The notes beneath the pieces were generated by a model. It was given only the letters and a program-made list of their open reading frames with translations. It was not told where the DNA came from and did not search any database. The position numbers and the translations under genes were made by a program. Of a stretch of 64,000 nucleotides of DNA, positions 43,692-52,559 are shown piece after piece; position 1 is the stretch's first letter; each line of letters opens with the position of its first letter. Origin of the DNA: Paenibacillus ihumii (GTDB lineage Bacteria; Bacillota; Bacilli; Paenibacillales; Paenibacillaceae); contig NZ_LN884299.1 of NCBI RefSeq assembly GCF_001403875.1, forward strand, positions 744,001 to 808,000, given 5' to 3'.

Positions 43692-45810
43692 CTTCTTCTA
43701 GCCTCCGTAACATAGAAGCGATTTTCTTTGCACTTTGAGGATACTTGGCCTGATTTATCAGTTCATTGAGCTTGCGTTCTTCAAACATCATTTCCATATT
43801 CTCTGAATAGTCTTTGATGACAAAAGAAGGGCCTATACACTCCTTCATCAAGTTCAAGAGAGCTCTTCTGATTGAAGCACTACTGCCCTGAATTCTTGGT
43901 AGTATCTTCTGAAGTAACTGACGATCTAACGCCTCCTCCTCGGAAAACAATTTGTACCGTTGGCTATAGAGCATATAGAAGCATACTGCATCTCGAGTCC
44001 GAAACCCTACATGAGCGTGAATTTCCTCTAAGATATTGTTGATGCGCACTAGAGCCTCGGTCGTTTTCGTAATAAATGCCTTTGTATCGGCATGAAAAGC
44101 ATCCACGAGTCGGAGATAGTCACTCCGCAGAAACTGATTTGGAACAGGCTCGGGGCTTAATTTCGCCTCCGGCTCTTCCTTAGGAAATTGAGGCAAATAA
44201 ATGTCATTGAATTCGATTGTATTTGCCCGGTCGAGTACCTTTTTACTAAAAGGATGCGTTGTCTCATCCATATTGACTGTTCCAATCAAATATAGGTTTT
44301 CTGGAATAGACAAATTGCCATATACCACTCGATCCTCATCCTGCACCAGTGACTCTTCATGAATGATTGGCGCAGTGACGATGCGATCACCCTGCCATTC
44401 CTGCGTCTCAAGTATGCTAAGCATATCGCTGAAATAATGCTCCACTCTAGCCAGGTTCATCTCATCCAGGCAGATGAAATAAGGCTTGCCTGGGTTTTGG
44501 GATGCTTTCAGGAGTACCTTAGCTAATGGCCCCGGACGATACTTACCCGCCAGATCACTGTAGCCTATCAGATCGGAAGGATCACTCCAATCCGGCCGAA
44601 CAGGGATTTGTGTATACTGACCGTTATCCAAGTTGGCCCCCATCGCCTCAGCAAAGAGCTTAATCAGCCTGGTTTTCCCCGTTCCTGAAACGCCAGCTAG
44701 AATGACGAAGGGCTTGGTTTTGAGAGATAGGTAAAAGTTCTCAATGAGGTGCGGCGGATAATAGAACCCTCGCTGCTGAATATAAGCTTTGATCTTACTT
44801 AAAACTGCTGCTACTTCCCCATCCTCAATTATCATTTGCACAGGCTCCACCTCATCCAAATCCTCATTGTCTTCAACTTCAAAACGTGTAAATTCGGGCC
44901 AGGCTACATCTGGTGAATGACTTTGAATAATGTTAAGTCCCTCGATTGAAAAACGGAATAAGTAGCCTTGTTTCACTCCTCCGCCTGAATGAATCGGACC
45001 TTGATGAATATTTAAGTTTAGGACTTCCTGAGAAAAACGACTTAAGGGGATATTAGGCTCCAGCGCAAAATATTCCGCACGAATAAGCCTCCCTTGCTCC
45101 TCCCATATGGAATTTGACATGGAGCTAGGCTTTCTAGCATTCACAGGATCTGCAATGGCTCTACTTACATAACGCAATGCCCCATTTGCATAATGTAGTA
45201 TGATATCCCCTTTTCTCACTTCATCCATCGTGTCCCAATGGTACTGAGATCGACCGCCCTTACCAGTCAAAGGAGCCCATAATATCCCCTCTTGAAATTC
45301 CTGATTAAGAGTAGAGCCTTGATTGACCCACCAGATATTTGGCATTGTTAGGTCATCCACGGGTAGCAATTTCATTTCATAAACGAAGGGCTTATCTGTA
45401 GAGTAAAACTCTATATATTCGGCCAATTCATTTGGCACAGATATTTGTTTCCGGCTGCCAGAATCCTTATCCTTTAGTTCTAGCATGTATTCATATGTAG
45501 ATCTAAAAACTGACTTCATTAGTTCCTTTATTTCATTAGAACGGTAATTCATTTGAAACTTATCTCTACCCACGCCCTTTTGATCAGCAATTCTCAGTAC
45601 TGCCTGATACCTCTTGTTCTCCCAGATTAGCGTTAACCTTTGGGGGTTACCAACTTCAATAACCTCCCCATGATTAGCCTGATCAAAAAACGGTATAAAG
45701 TCGTTTGGTATCGCAGACCCATATTCAAAAATAGACCAATCTACTTTTTTTCTACCAATCAAGTTAGGGATTGAATCATCATGTGTCCAACTTCTTACTT
45801 GAGTAATCAT
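43663..45810 (-). CDS. McrB-like AAA+ protein with EVE domain
   Basis: 715 residues. N-terminal 130: an uncharacterised region (IFEYGSAIPNDFIPFFDQAN ... RYQAVLRIADQKGVGRDKF) that may be a DNA reader. Residues 160-310: an EVE/PUA-like domain (IWWVNQGSTLNQEFQEGILW, VRKGDIILHYANGALRYVSR), a fold that recognises modified bases. Then a McrB-type AAA+ module: Walker A AGVSGTGKTRLIKLFAEAMG, Walker B YFICLDEMNLARVEHYFSDM, sensor LIGTVNMDETTHPFSKKVLD with the arginine in DRANTIEF. It translocates and drives the nuclease subunit encoded by the overlapping gene. The promoter lies in the gap to the divergent lipoprotein gene. Confidence 0.85.
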   Translation of the reverse strand: MITQVRSWTHDDSIPNLIGRKKVDWSIFEYGSAIPNDFIPFFDQANHGEVIEVGNPQRLTLIWENKRYQAVLRIADQKGVGRDKFQMNYRSNEIKELMKSVFRSTYEYMLELKDKDSGSRKQISVPNELAEYIEFYSTDKPFVYEMKLLPVDDLTMPNIWWVNQGSTLNQEFQEGILWAPLTGKGGRSQYHWDTMDEVRKGDIILHYANGALRYVSRAIADPVNARKPSSMSNSIWEEQGRLIRAEYFALEPNIPLSRFSQEVLNLNIHQGPIHSGGGVKQGYLFRFSIEGLNIIQSHSPDVAWPEFTRFEVEDNEDLDEVEPVQMIIEDGEVAAVLSKIKAYIQQRGFYYPPHLIENFYLSLKTKPFVILAGVSGTGKTRLIKLFAEAMGANLDNGQYTQIPVRPDWSDPSDLIGYSDLAGKYRPGPLAKVLLKASQNPGKPYFICLDEMNLARVEHYFSDMLSILETQEWQGDRIVTAPIIHEESLVQDEDRVVYGNLSIPENLYLIGTVNMDETTHPFSKKVLDRANTIEFNDIYLPQFPKEEPEAKLSPEPVPNQFLRSDYLRLVDAFHADTKAFITKTTEALVRINNILEEIHAHVGFRTRDAVCFYMLYSQRYKLFSEEEALDRQLLQKILPRIQGSSASIRRALLNLMKECIGPSFVIKDYSENMEMMFEERKLNELINQAKYPQSAKKIASMLRRLEEDGFTSYWLS

Positions 45811-45949
45811 GTTGACCCTCGTTTCTGGTGAATAGTGTTATTATTGTCTTCAACAAAGGGCTTTAGGAATCCTTTTAAAAAGAGCTAGTAGGGCTTAATA
45901 CAATAGTGAGACAGAAGTTATATTTTTGAAAAAAAGGAGGCGAGTCTTG

Positions 45950-46417
45950 ATGAAAAGTTTTCTGCTTAAAACTTATATGATCGTTCTTCTATCTCTTGTC
46001 CTCGTCAGTTGTACCAATCCTAAGGAAGTGATTAATATCGACATTACAGCATTTATGTATGGGGACGAGATAAATCAAACTGTTGAGGTATCCATGAATG
46101 GCCAGTATAACACCAAAGAACACAGTTTCATTGGCTCTCTAGTCATTGGAGATGAAATTAAGCTTGAACATGTAACCTTTTCCCCTGGATCAGGATTAAT
46201 CAGCTACAACGAATCAACAAGATCTTATCTTGGCCAAATCTTTTTTGATTATAAAAGCCTGAATTTCTCAATAGAAATTACAGACCAGGATCTTTATCAG
46301 CAACTAACCCATTCCAATAATGATGGGGATAAAAAGATCACTATCACTTCACCTGCTAATAATATTGAGGAAGCAAAGCGAATGAATGCGGAGCTAAAGG
46401 ACAAGAAGCCTCACTAA
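45950..46417 (+). CDS. Small lipoprotein, unknown family
   Basis: 155 residues from ATG 45950, with AAAGGAGG 9 bases upstream; an in-frame TTG at 45926 is less likely. The signal peptide ends in a lipobox (VLLSLVLVSC), so the protein is anchored outside. The mature part is beta-rich (VEVSMNGQYNTKEHSFIGSL, KLEHVTFSPGSGLISYNEST) and acidic. I do not recognise it. Divergent from the McrBC pair and convergent with a membrane-protein gene. Confidence 0.75.
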   Translation: MKSFLLKTYMIVLLSLVLVSCTNPKEVINIDITAFMYGDEINQTVEVSMNGQYNTKEHSFIGSLVIGDEIKLEHVTFSPGSGLISYNESTRSYLGQIFFDYKSLNFSIEITDQDLYQQLTHSNNDGDKKITITSPANNIEEAKRMNAELKDKKPH

Positions 46418-46446
46418 TTTGTTCTGAATACTAACATACCCAAAAC

Positions 46447-46827
46447 TCACCTTCTCACAAACAACCTAAAAACATTCAATACTACAGAAAACAACCCGCC
46501 ACCCAGTGCAAAAAGTAAAGTTAAGCGAAGGCCAGCCATAGGATTTGATGTAGGATTGATCAATAAAAACAATCCCCCCATAATGAATCCTCCGAGACAA
46601 TACAGCAAGAGGTGTGCGAGCTTCCCATACTTCTTAATTCTTATATCGATAAATATGGACATAGGAACAGCAATAAATAAATATTTGGCAAGCAAAAGGA
46701 CAAACCCGTTCAATAACTTACTTGTAAAGCTGTAAGATAAGACATTGTCCTCATTCGTATGGCTAATCATAGTGAATACAAGAGATAGAATGAATGCAGA
46801 AATGATGGAAGATATTATCCTAATCAA
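46447..46827 (-). CDS. Four-helix membrane protein, unknown
   Basis: 126 residues with four hydrophobic segments (IISSIISAFILSLVFTMIS, LLNGFVLLLAKYLFIAVPMS, LLLYCLGGFIMGGLFLLI, LTLLFALGGGLFSVVLNVF). GGAGGGA precedes the ATG. No domain recognised. Confidence 0.6.
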   Translation of the reverse strand: MIRIISSIISAFILSLVFTMISHTNEDNVLSYSFTSKLLNGFVLLLAKYLFIAVPMSIFIDIRIKKYGKLAHLLLYCLGGFIMGGLFLLINPTSNPMAGLRLTLLFALGGGLFSVVLNVFRLFVRR

Positions 46828-46981
46828 AATACATTCCCTCCTTATGTAGAGCTATTTATGACAAACGCCTGTTAATATCAGCGATATTACAGGCGCGACT
46901 ATAGTGCCCTGCGCACCCAACTTTGCAGGAATACCAAACGTTTATACAGTATTGGAAAAAAATGATATGGAGGTAAATACC

Positions 46982-47947
46982 ATGAAGAACTGGCTTCGCC
47001 ACGCCGTCCTTGCGGCGGTAGCTTTTATTGTACTTCTTGCTAACCTTCCGGCGGCCTATGCCGCCTCTGAGCCTGCCACCAAGCTGATTGTAGAAGGAAA
47101 AACGATCACCGAGCGCCTGCCCGTCATCACGGATCGCGGACGAACCCTGGTTCCGCTGCGCATCATTAGCGAAGCATTGGACGCCAAGGTCCAATGGGAC
47201 TCCAAAACATCTACGGTCACCGTGCAGAAATGGGGAGAACGCCTAAGCTTGAAGCCCGGCGCCAAAAAAGCCACATTGCGGGGGACAAAATCCGGCGATC
47301 TAGCTCTAGACCTGGATGCGCCAGCCAAATTAAAAAATGGAACCGTTTATGTTCCGATGCGCCTGATTGCCCATTCCTTTGGATATGAGGTGGAGTGGAC
47401 TCAAGGGGTAATTAAAATTTACTCGCCGCTTAGCGAGGAGACTAAGAATATTTTGTATCGTGGCTCTCTGGAAGAGGCAAGACCGAAAATTACACGGCTC
47501 ATTCAGTCCGCACACTATATGAACCCTCCGCTGGAGACCAAAATATTAAATGAAAATTACGATAGGACGTTTATTTTCCCGGAAGGCGAGGCGTTGGGTT
47601 ATTACTATATTTATGGGAATACGATATCCTGGGTCGAACTGCAGGATAACTTTCTAGTATGTACTTGGCAAGCTAACTTTGAGTACGCCTCTACCGGTCA
47701 CACGGAGACTCTTATGGGAACGAGTATCACAAACTCCACGGGAAAAGCTCCTGAAATCAACAAAAACATGCTGTACTATTCGCATGGTATTTTTGGAGAC
47801 AGCAGTCATACCGAATACGGGATGATCGATACAAACTACCAATATACGACTCTCGCTTACGAACGCATTGTTGGCGATAGGGTCACTGACTCAGAGGGGG
47901 TTATGGCATTTACGCTGCCAGGCGAGGTAAGAACGGATTATCGATAG
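46982..47947 (+). CDS. Secreted protein with copper-amine-oxidase N-terminal-like domain
   Basis: About 321 residues from ATG 46982, preceded by GGAGGT; the frame upstream is not coding. Signal peptide RHAVLAAVAFIVLLANLPAA. Two stalk-fold repeats: RGRTLVPLRIISEALDAKVQ with W, and NGTVYVPMRLIAHSFGYEVE. The second half (from about 155) is an unrecognised beta/alpha region (IFPEGEALGYYYIYGNTIS). Same domain type as the protein at 1504-2385 but not a close copy. Role at the cell surface presumed. Confidence 0.8.
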   Translation: MKNWLRHAVLAAVAFIVLLANLPAAYAASEPATKLIVEGKTITERLPVITDRGRTLVPLRIISEALDAKVQWDSKTSTVTVQKWGERLSLKPGAKKATLRGTKSGDLALDLDAPAKLKNGTVYVPMRLIAHSFGYEVEWTQGVIKIYSPLSEETKNILYRGSLEEARPKITRLIQSAHYMNPPLETKILNENYDRTFIFPEGEALGYYYIYGNTISWVELQDNFLVCTWQANFEYASTGHTETLMGTSITNSTGKAPEINKNMLYYSHGIFGDSSHTEYGMIDTNYQYTTLAYERIVGDRVTDSEGVMAFTLPGEVRTDYR

Positions 47948-47952
47948 TCGCT

Positions 47953-48168
47953 CTAGTCTGCCGGCAAGCTCTCCACCGCTGTAAAAAATACATCCAGCAG
48001 CTCGACTTCAAAGTTAGCTTGGACATACTCCGTGATTTGCTCCAGCTCTCGGTCACTCCTATACTCCAAGCATGGACGCCCTTCGCTCCAAAGAACTCTG
48101 CATTGAAATATCTCTGTGACATGCTCAATAATGTAATCTTGCTCTACAGCTCCACGACGGATGGCCAT
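47953..48168 (-). CDS. Small protein, paralogue of 63644-63862
   Basis: 71 residues (AIRRGAVEQDYIIEHVTEIF, CRVLWSEGRPCLEYRSDREL, and LLDVFFTAVESLPAD). More than half the residues match the protein at 63644-63862 across the whole length, which argues that both are genuine genes. Mixed alpha/beta, no export signal. Family unknown to me. It converges on the secreted protein gene, leaving only five bases between stops. Confidence 0.7.
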   Translation of the reverse strand: MAIRRGAVEQDYIIEHVTEIFQCRVLWSEGRPCLEYRSDRELEQITEYVQANFEVELLDVFFTAVESLPAD

Positions 48169-48381
48169 GTCTGATGCTCCCTTGCTATTTAATTTCGGTG
48201 GTATGGCTATATAGTAATATTATATTTGGAGGAAAAGTGAAAGCAATGATGGGAAGAAGAAGAACCTCCCTGATCCTTATTTCAATTCTAGATTGTCATT
48301 GATCTTATATGGCAATGCCTTAGTTTGGAGTCCTTCAATCATGCCATCTGACCGGATTATTGATAAAATACACAAACCAAA

Positions 48382-48410
48382 AGGAGCCTTCCCAACAGGG
48401 GAAAGCTCCT
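48382..48410 (-). terminator. Terminator of lgt
   Basis: Arms AGGAGC-TTCCC and GGGAA-GCTCCT around a short loop. The reverse-strand tail is TTTTGGTTT. It is 17 bases beyond the lgt stop. Confidence 0.75.
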
Positions 48411-48426
48411 AAACCCAAGCGTTAAG

Positions 48427-49194
48427 CTAAGTATGACTAACTCTATTGGATTTGATCCATCTCGAAATCAAGATCGCACAAGTGGCTAGGAAGACAAGCA
48501 CCGCGATCAATTGAGAGGTCGAGAAGAGGCCCACACTCCCGCGAATAATATCCCCTCTATAGAATTCAATCACGAATCTTCCCAGACTATAGAATAGGAG
48601 ATAGAGGCTGGCGACGAATCCATCGGGCTTCTTCCTCTTGGCTATGTATAGGAGAAGGAAGAAGAGGGCAAAGCTGAACACGCTCTCGAAAATTTGCGTG
48701 GGCATGAGTTTAACCCCGTTAGGCGCATAATGCGATTCGTGGAACGTAATGCCTAACCAATGGTTCGTCTCTTCGCCATAGCAGCAGCCGGCCAGGAGGC
48801 AGCCGATTCGCCCGAATCCCTGCGCCAGGGCAATCGAAGGTACGAATAGATCCAGGCTTTGCAGGAAATTCAGGTTTTTCTTCTTGCAGTACACATACCC
48901 GGCCAAGATTCCCCCAATAATTCCCCCATAGACCACGAAGCCGCCGGACAGTTCCAACAGCAATCGCGGATCCTCAATGATATTGTTCCATTGCGTGATC
49001 CAGTACAGTAATTTAGCTGCAATGAACCCAAACAGCACGCTCCAGATCGTTAAGGATGAAATATGCGACGGATCGATTCGTCTGCTCTTGGCCCGATGGA
49101 CCACGACCATATAGGCTGCAAGAATGCCAAGGGCAATCATGAGCCCGTACCCGTAAATGGTCACTGGCCCGATTTGTAGCAACTCATTCTTCAT
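48427..49194 (-). CDS. lgt: Prolipoprotein diacylglyceryl transferase
   Basis: About 255 residues if it starts at ATG 49194 (MKNELLQIGPVTIYGYGLMI), where Lgt homology begins; the frame extends upstream to 49299 but without support. Seven membrane segments. The Lgt signature is intact: GGFVVYGGIIGGILAGYVYC and AQGFGRIGCLLAGCCYGEET with the conserved Arg-Ile-Gly-Cys. A late LGRFVIEFYRGD is also present. It moves diacylglycerol from phosphatidylglycerol to the lipobox cysteine, the first step for the lipoproteins in this window. It may be a second lgt copy in the genome, as it is not beside hprK, its usual neighbour. Confidence 0.9.
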   Translation of the reverse strand: MKNELLQIGPVTIYGYGLMIALGILAAYMVVVHRAKSRRIDPSHISSLTIWSVLFGFIAAKLLYWITQWNNIIEDPRLLLELSGGFVVYGGIIGGILAGYVYCKKKNLNFLQSLDLFVPSIALAQGFGRIGCLLAGCCYGEETNHWLGITFHESHYAPNGVKLMPTQIFESVFSFALFFLLLYIAKRKKPDGFVASLYLLFYSLGRFVIEFYRGDIIRGSVGLFSTSQLIAVLVFLATCAILISRWIKSNRVSHT

Positions 49195-49567
49195 CGTATC
49201 ATTCAACTCCATATTCGGAATGTCCATGGATGTAGTCCCAAGATGTATATGAGGCACAAAGCTATATAAGGCACACAGCAAAGGATAACTCAGAATCAAT
49301 CAGGATGAGCTCTCAGCTCAAGGACTGGCTCCCTAAACTCATCTTATTTATATTACTGTATTCTACTAGTAAATAACAAAAAAATCACTACCGCTGTTAC
49401 AGAGATGATGATGATAGGGATTTGACGAGTCCATTTGCCCCTTATCGGCAGATAAAGATAAGGTTAATAACCATTGCGAACCCAACCTAAGATAACGTAA
49501 AAATCCCCTTATCATGCACCGGATTATATTCTCCAAGTGGCATGTTAAGGGGAGTTAGAGCTTGAAA
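49195..49567. other. Intergenic between lgt and ahpF
   Basis: Holds the upstream region of lgt and the ahpF terminator at 49505-49552. No further gene supported. Confidence 0.4.
49505..49552 (-). terminator. Terminator of ahpCF
   Basis: Long hairpin with arms CCCCTTAaCATGC / GCATGaTAAGGGG (one mismatch), followed on the reverse strand by ATTTTTA. It begins 16 bases after the ahpF stop. Confidence 0.8.
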
Positions 49568-51097
49568 TTATTGATTTCGAATCAGGTAATCGAATGCTCC
49601 TAAAGCTGCGGTAGCACCGGATCCCATCGAAATGATGATTTGCTTGTAAGGCGAGTTCGTGCAGTCGCCGGCAGCGAATACGCCAGGGATGCTCGTTGCG
49701 CCATGGCTGTCAACGACGATTTCGCCCATGCGAGTGCGCTCAATCGTATCGCCGAGCCAGTCGGTATTCGGAACCAGACCGATTTGAACGAATACGCCCT
49801 CAAGGTCAAGATGCTTCGTCTCGCCGCTCTCGCGCTCGATGTAGCTGACGCCGTCAACCCGGTTCGAACCCGTGATTTCTTTCACTTGCGCATTTTTGAT
49901 GACAGTCGTATTAGGCAAACTATTCAGACGGTCTTGCAGTACAGAGTCTGCCTTCAGCTCCGGCATGAATTCCAGAACCGTAACATGCTCGGTAAGACCT
50001 GCAAGGTCGATCGCTGCCTCAATACCAGAGTTTCCGCCGCCAACTACGGCAACCTTCTTGCCTGCGAATAGAGGACCGTCGCAGTGCGGGCAGTAGGCTA
50101 CGCCTTTGTTCTTATATTCAGCTTCGCCAGGTACGCCCAGATTGCGCCAGCGGGCTCCTGTAGAGATAATGACGGTCTTACTTCTCAGAATTGCGCCATT
50201 TTCCAGCTCAACCTCAATAAGATCCTTCTTCTCCAGACGCTTCGCACGCTGTGCCTTCATGATATCGATGTTGTATTCCTTCGCATGCTCCTCTAGGCTT
50301 GCAGCGAGCTTAGGCCCTTCCGTGTACTTCACGCTGATGAAGTTCTCGATGCTCAGGGTATCATTGACCTGACCGCCGAAGCGCTCGGCCACAATCCCTG
50401 TGCGAATTCCTTTGCGTGCCGCGTAAATCGCCGCACTCGCGCCGGCTGGTCCGCCGCCGATGACCAGGACGTCAAACGGCTCCTTGTTCTCGAACTCGGA
50501 GGCATCCGAGGTAACCAGCTTCGCAAGGATGTCATCGATCGTCATGCGGCCGCTCTCGAAGAATTCACCATTCAGGTGAACGGTCGGCACGGCCAGAATG
50601 TCCTTGCTCTCCACTTCTTCCTTGAAGGCTGCGCCGTCGATCATCGTATGCGTGATGCCAGGGTTCAGAATACTCATCAAGTTGAGTGCCTGCACAACGT
50701 CAGGACAGTTGTGGCAGGATAAGCTTACGTAAGTCTCGAAGTTATATTCGCCTTTAATGCTCTTGATCTGATCAATTACGCTTTGTTCTACCTTTGGAGC
50801 TCTGCCGCTGACTTGAAGCAGTGCCAGAACGAGCGAAGTGAATTCATGTCCCAATGGAACGCCGGCAAAGGTTACGCCGGTGTCTTCACCTGCACGATTG
50901 ACGCTAAAACTTGGCGTTCTAGCCAATTGCGCATGCTCTATAGTAATTCTATCCGACATGCTGGATAGTTCATTGACTAGATCCAGCATGTCGTTAGATA
51001 CAGAATCGCTTCCTGCACTGACTTTCAGCAGAACATCGCCTTCCAAAAGCTGAAGATATTGCTCCAGTTGTTGTTTAATGTCTGCATCCAGTTTCAT
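49568..51097 (-). CDS. ahpF: Alkyl hydroperoxide reductase subunit F
   Basis: 509 residues. The N-terminal thioredoxin-like fold has the redox pair SLSCHNCPDVVQAL (CxxC). FAD binding at LVIGGGPAGASAAIYAARKG, second CxxC VAYCPHCDGPLF, NAD(P)H binding at VAVVGGGNSGIEAAIDLAGL, and the C-terminal FAD motif GVFAAGDCTNSPYKQIIISM. It passes electrons from NADH to AhpC. The start is ATG after GGAGAGAGAAACC, 13 bases behind ahpC, in the usual CF order. All cysteines are present, so it should be functional. Confidence 0.95.
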   Translation of the reverse strand: MKLDADIKQQLEQYLQLLEGDVLLKVSAGSDSVSNDMLDLVNELSSMSDRITIEHAQLARTPSFSVNRAGEDTGVTFAGVPLGHEFTSLVLALLQVSGRAPKVEQSVIDQIKSIKGEYNFETYVSLSCHNCPDVVQALNLMSILNPGITHTMIDGAAFKEEVESKDILAVPTVHLNGEFFESGRMTIDDILAKLVTSDASEFENKEPFDVLVIGGGPAGASAAIYAARKGIRTGIVAERFGGQVNDTLSIENFISVKYTEGPKLAASLEEHAKEYNIDIMKAQRAKRLEKKDLIEVELENGAILRSKTVIISTGARWRNLGVPGEAEYKNKGVAYCPHCDGPLFAGKKVAVVGGGNSGIEAAIDLAGLTEHVTVLEFMPELKADSVLQDRLNSLPNTTVIKNAQVKEITGSNRVDGVSYIERESGETKHLDLEGVFVQIGLVPNTDWLGDTIERTRMGEIVVDSHGATSIPGVFAAGDCTNSPYKQIIISMGSGATAALGAFDYLIRNQ

Positions 51098-51110
51098 GGT
51101 TTCTCTCTCC

Positions 51111-51674
51111 TTAGATCTTGCCTACAAGATCAAGGCTTGGCTTCAATGTTGCTGCGCCTTCTTTCCATTTAGCCGGGCATACTTCGCCTGGATGTTTACG
51201 CACGTATTGAGCTGCCTTGATTTTGTCGATAAGCGTGCTTGCATCACGGCCGATGCCGTCTGCAGTGATTTCAACCGTTTGGATTACGCCGTCTGGATCG
51301 ATGATGAACGTAGCGCGGTTCGCCATGCCGCTTGCTTCATCCAGCACGTCGAAGTTGCGGGAAATCGTATGGGATGGGTCGCCAATCATAATGTAAGTAA
51401 CCTTGCCGATGGCCTCGGAGCTGTCATGCCATGCTTTGTGCACGAAGTGGGAATCCGTGGATACGGAGTATACTTCTACGCCAAGGTCTTTCAGAGTTGC
51501 ATATTGATCCTGCAAGTCTTCCAGCTCCGTTGGGCATACGAATGTGAAGTCTGCTGGATAGAAGCAAACTACGCTCCATTTGCCTTTGAAGTTCTCTTCG
51601 GATACCTCGATGAATTCACCGTTGTGATAAGCCGATGCTTTAAATGGTAGTACCTCTGTTCCAATCAATGCCAT
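51111..51674 (-). CDS. ahpC: Alkyl hydroperoxide reductase subunit C (typical 2-Cys peroxiredoxin)
   Basis: 187 residues. Peroxidatic cysteine in [18 protein letters not shown], resolving cysteine in [14 protein letters not shown], and the peroxiredoxin motif around [14 protein letters not shown]. It reduces H2O2 and organic peroxides in the cytoplasm and is recharged by AhpF. GGAGGTAAGATTAACC precedes the ATG. The promoter at 51785-51812 carries a PerR box and a Fur-like box, in line with peroxide control known for Bacillus ahpCF. Confidence 0.95.
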   Translation of the reverse strand: MALIGTEVLPFKASAYHNGEFIEVSEENFKGKWSVVCFYPADFTFVCPTELEDLQDQYATLKDLGVEVYSVSTDSHFVHKAWHDSSEAIGKVTYIMIGDPSHTISRNFDVLDEASGMANRATFIIDPDGVIQTVEITADGIGRDASTLIDKIKAAQYVRKHPGEVCPAKWKEGAATLKPSLDLVGKI

Positions 51675-51773
51675 GGTTAATCTTACCTCCTAAGTATTTT
51701 GGTTTTCGCTATTAGTTTAGATGCCTAAGACTAGTTTATCACACTGGCCTGCGCATCCAAAACTAATTCTTAT

Positions 51774-51788
51774 TTATAATCATTATTA
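51774..51788. promoter_or_regulatory. PerR box at the ahpC promoter
   Basis: TTATAATCATTATTA differs from the PerR consensus TTATAATNATTATAA at one position. It overlaps the -10 box and start region of the ahpC promoter, where PerR would repress. Confidence 0.75.
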
Positions 51789-51812
51789 TATGCTACTGAT
51801 TCTCATTGTCAA
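51785..51812 (-). promoter_or_regulatory. ahpC promoter
   Basis: Reverse strand: -35 TTGACA (51807-51812), 16-bp spacer, -10 TATAAT (51785-51790), both perfect. About 105 bases upstream of the ahpC ATG. Confidence 0.8.
51797..51811. promoter_or_regulatory. Fur-like box at the ahpC promoter
   Basis: TGATTCTCATTGTCA matches 12 of 15 positions of TGATAATNATTATCA and overlaps the -35 box and spacer. Possible second regulator of the Fur family. Confidence 0.45.
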
Positions 51813-51989
51813 ACCTCTTCACGAAGTCTTCATAATTATGGAACGCCACCTTCAAGCAGACCACACGGCAAGCAGCAGCCCGCTGCCCGGTACAAAACAC
51901 CCGAGCTAAGCAAGCTGCTGCTAGATGATGGAATTCCATTCGGCCGTAACTCCCTGCTCTTGATTACTACCTAGGATCACCTAAGCTTT

Positions 51990-52439
51990 TTACCGCAATC
52001 TCTCATCGTACATCAACTGGATTTGAATCCCGAACGGGTCTTCAATAATACCGTAGGCTTTGCTGAACACATTACTGGAGAGTGGAACGATGACTCTCAC
52101 CCGTTCATCCGCAGTCAGGCTCTTGTAGAAGTGTTCTATCTCTTCCAAATCCGCACTTTGAATGCACAAGGAAATGTTGTTGCCCACGGTGTACTTTTCA
52201 GTGACATCCATGGGATCTTCCGCCAGCATGACCTTTGTCTTGCCCATGGACAGAACCGAGTGAGTAATGTAATTCCTGTTCTCGTCCGTAAGCTGTAGCG
52301 AGCTGTCGAGCTTCGCCATGTCTTCATAGGTCACCAGCAGCCATTCCTCGGCATTAAAATGCTTTGTGTAAAAATCGATAGCCTCTCTGGCTCTTCCGTT
52401 CATAGATAAGAAAATAGCCGCTTCTAGCGTTGCACTCAT
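51990..52439 (-). CDS. VOC (glyoxalase-fold) family protein, PhnB/YjdN-like
   Basis: 149 residues from ATG 52439, with AAGGAGACGG upstream; an upstream extension lies over the divergent promoter. It shows the VOC pattern AIFLSMNGRAREAIDFYTKH, HSVLSMGKTKVMLAEDP and the late AYGIIEDPFGIQIQLMYD. Similar proteins are called PhnB-like or 3-demethylubiquinone-methyltransferase-like, but real activity is rarely known. Divergent from the WYL regulator, which may control it. Confidence 0.8.
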   Translation of the reverse strand: MSATLEAAIFLSMNGRAREAIDFYTKHFNAEEWLLVTYEDMAKLDSSLQLTDENRNYITHSVLSMGKTKVMLAEDPMDVTEKYTVGNNISLCIQSADLEEIEHFYKSLTADERVRVIVPLSSNVFSKAYGIIEDPFGIQIQLMYDERLR

Positions 52440-52559
52440 GGTATCCGTCTCCTTCAATAGTAGATTTAGACTGGGCTTATGCATTTGATCTCTGCCCTTG
52501 AACTCATCATAATTGATAAAGGGATCAAAATATGACACCTTTATTAAGGGGAATCTAAA

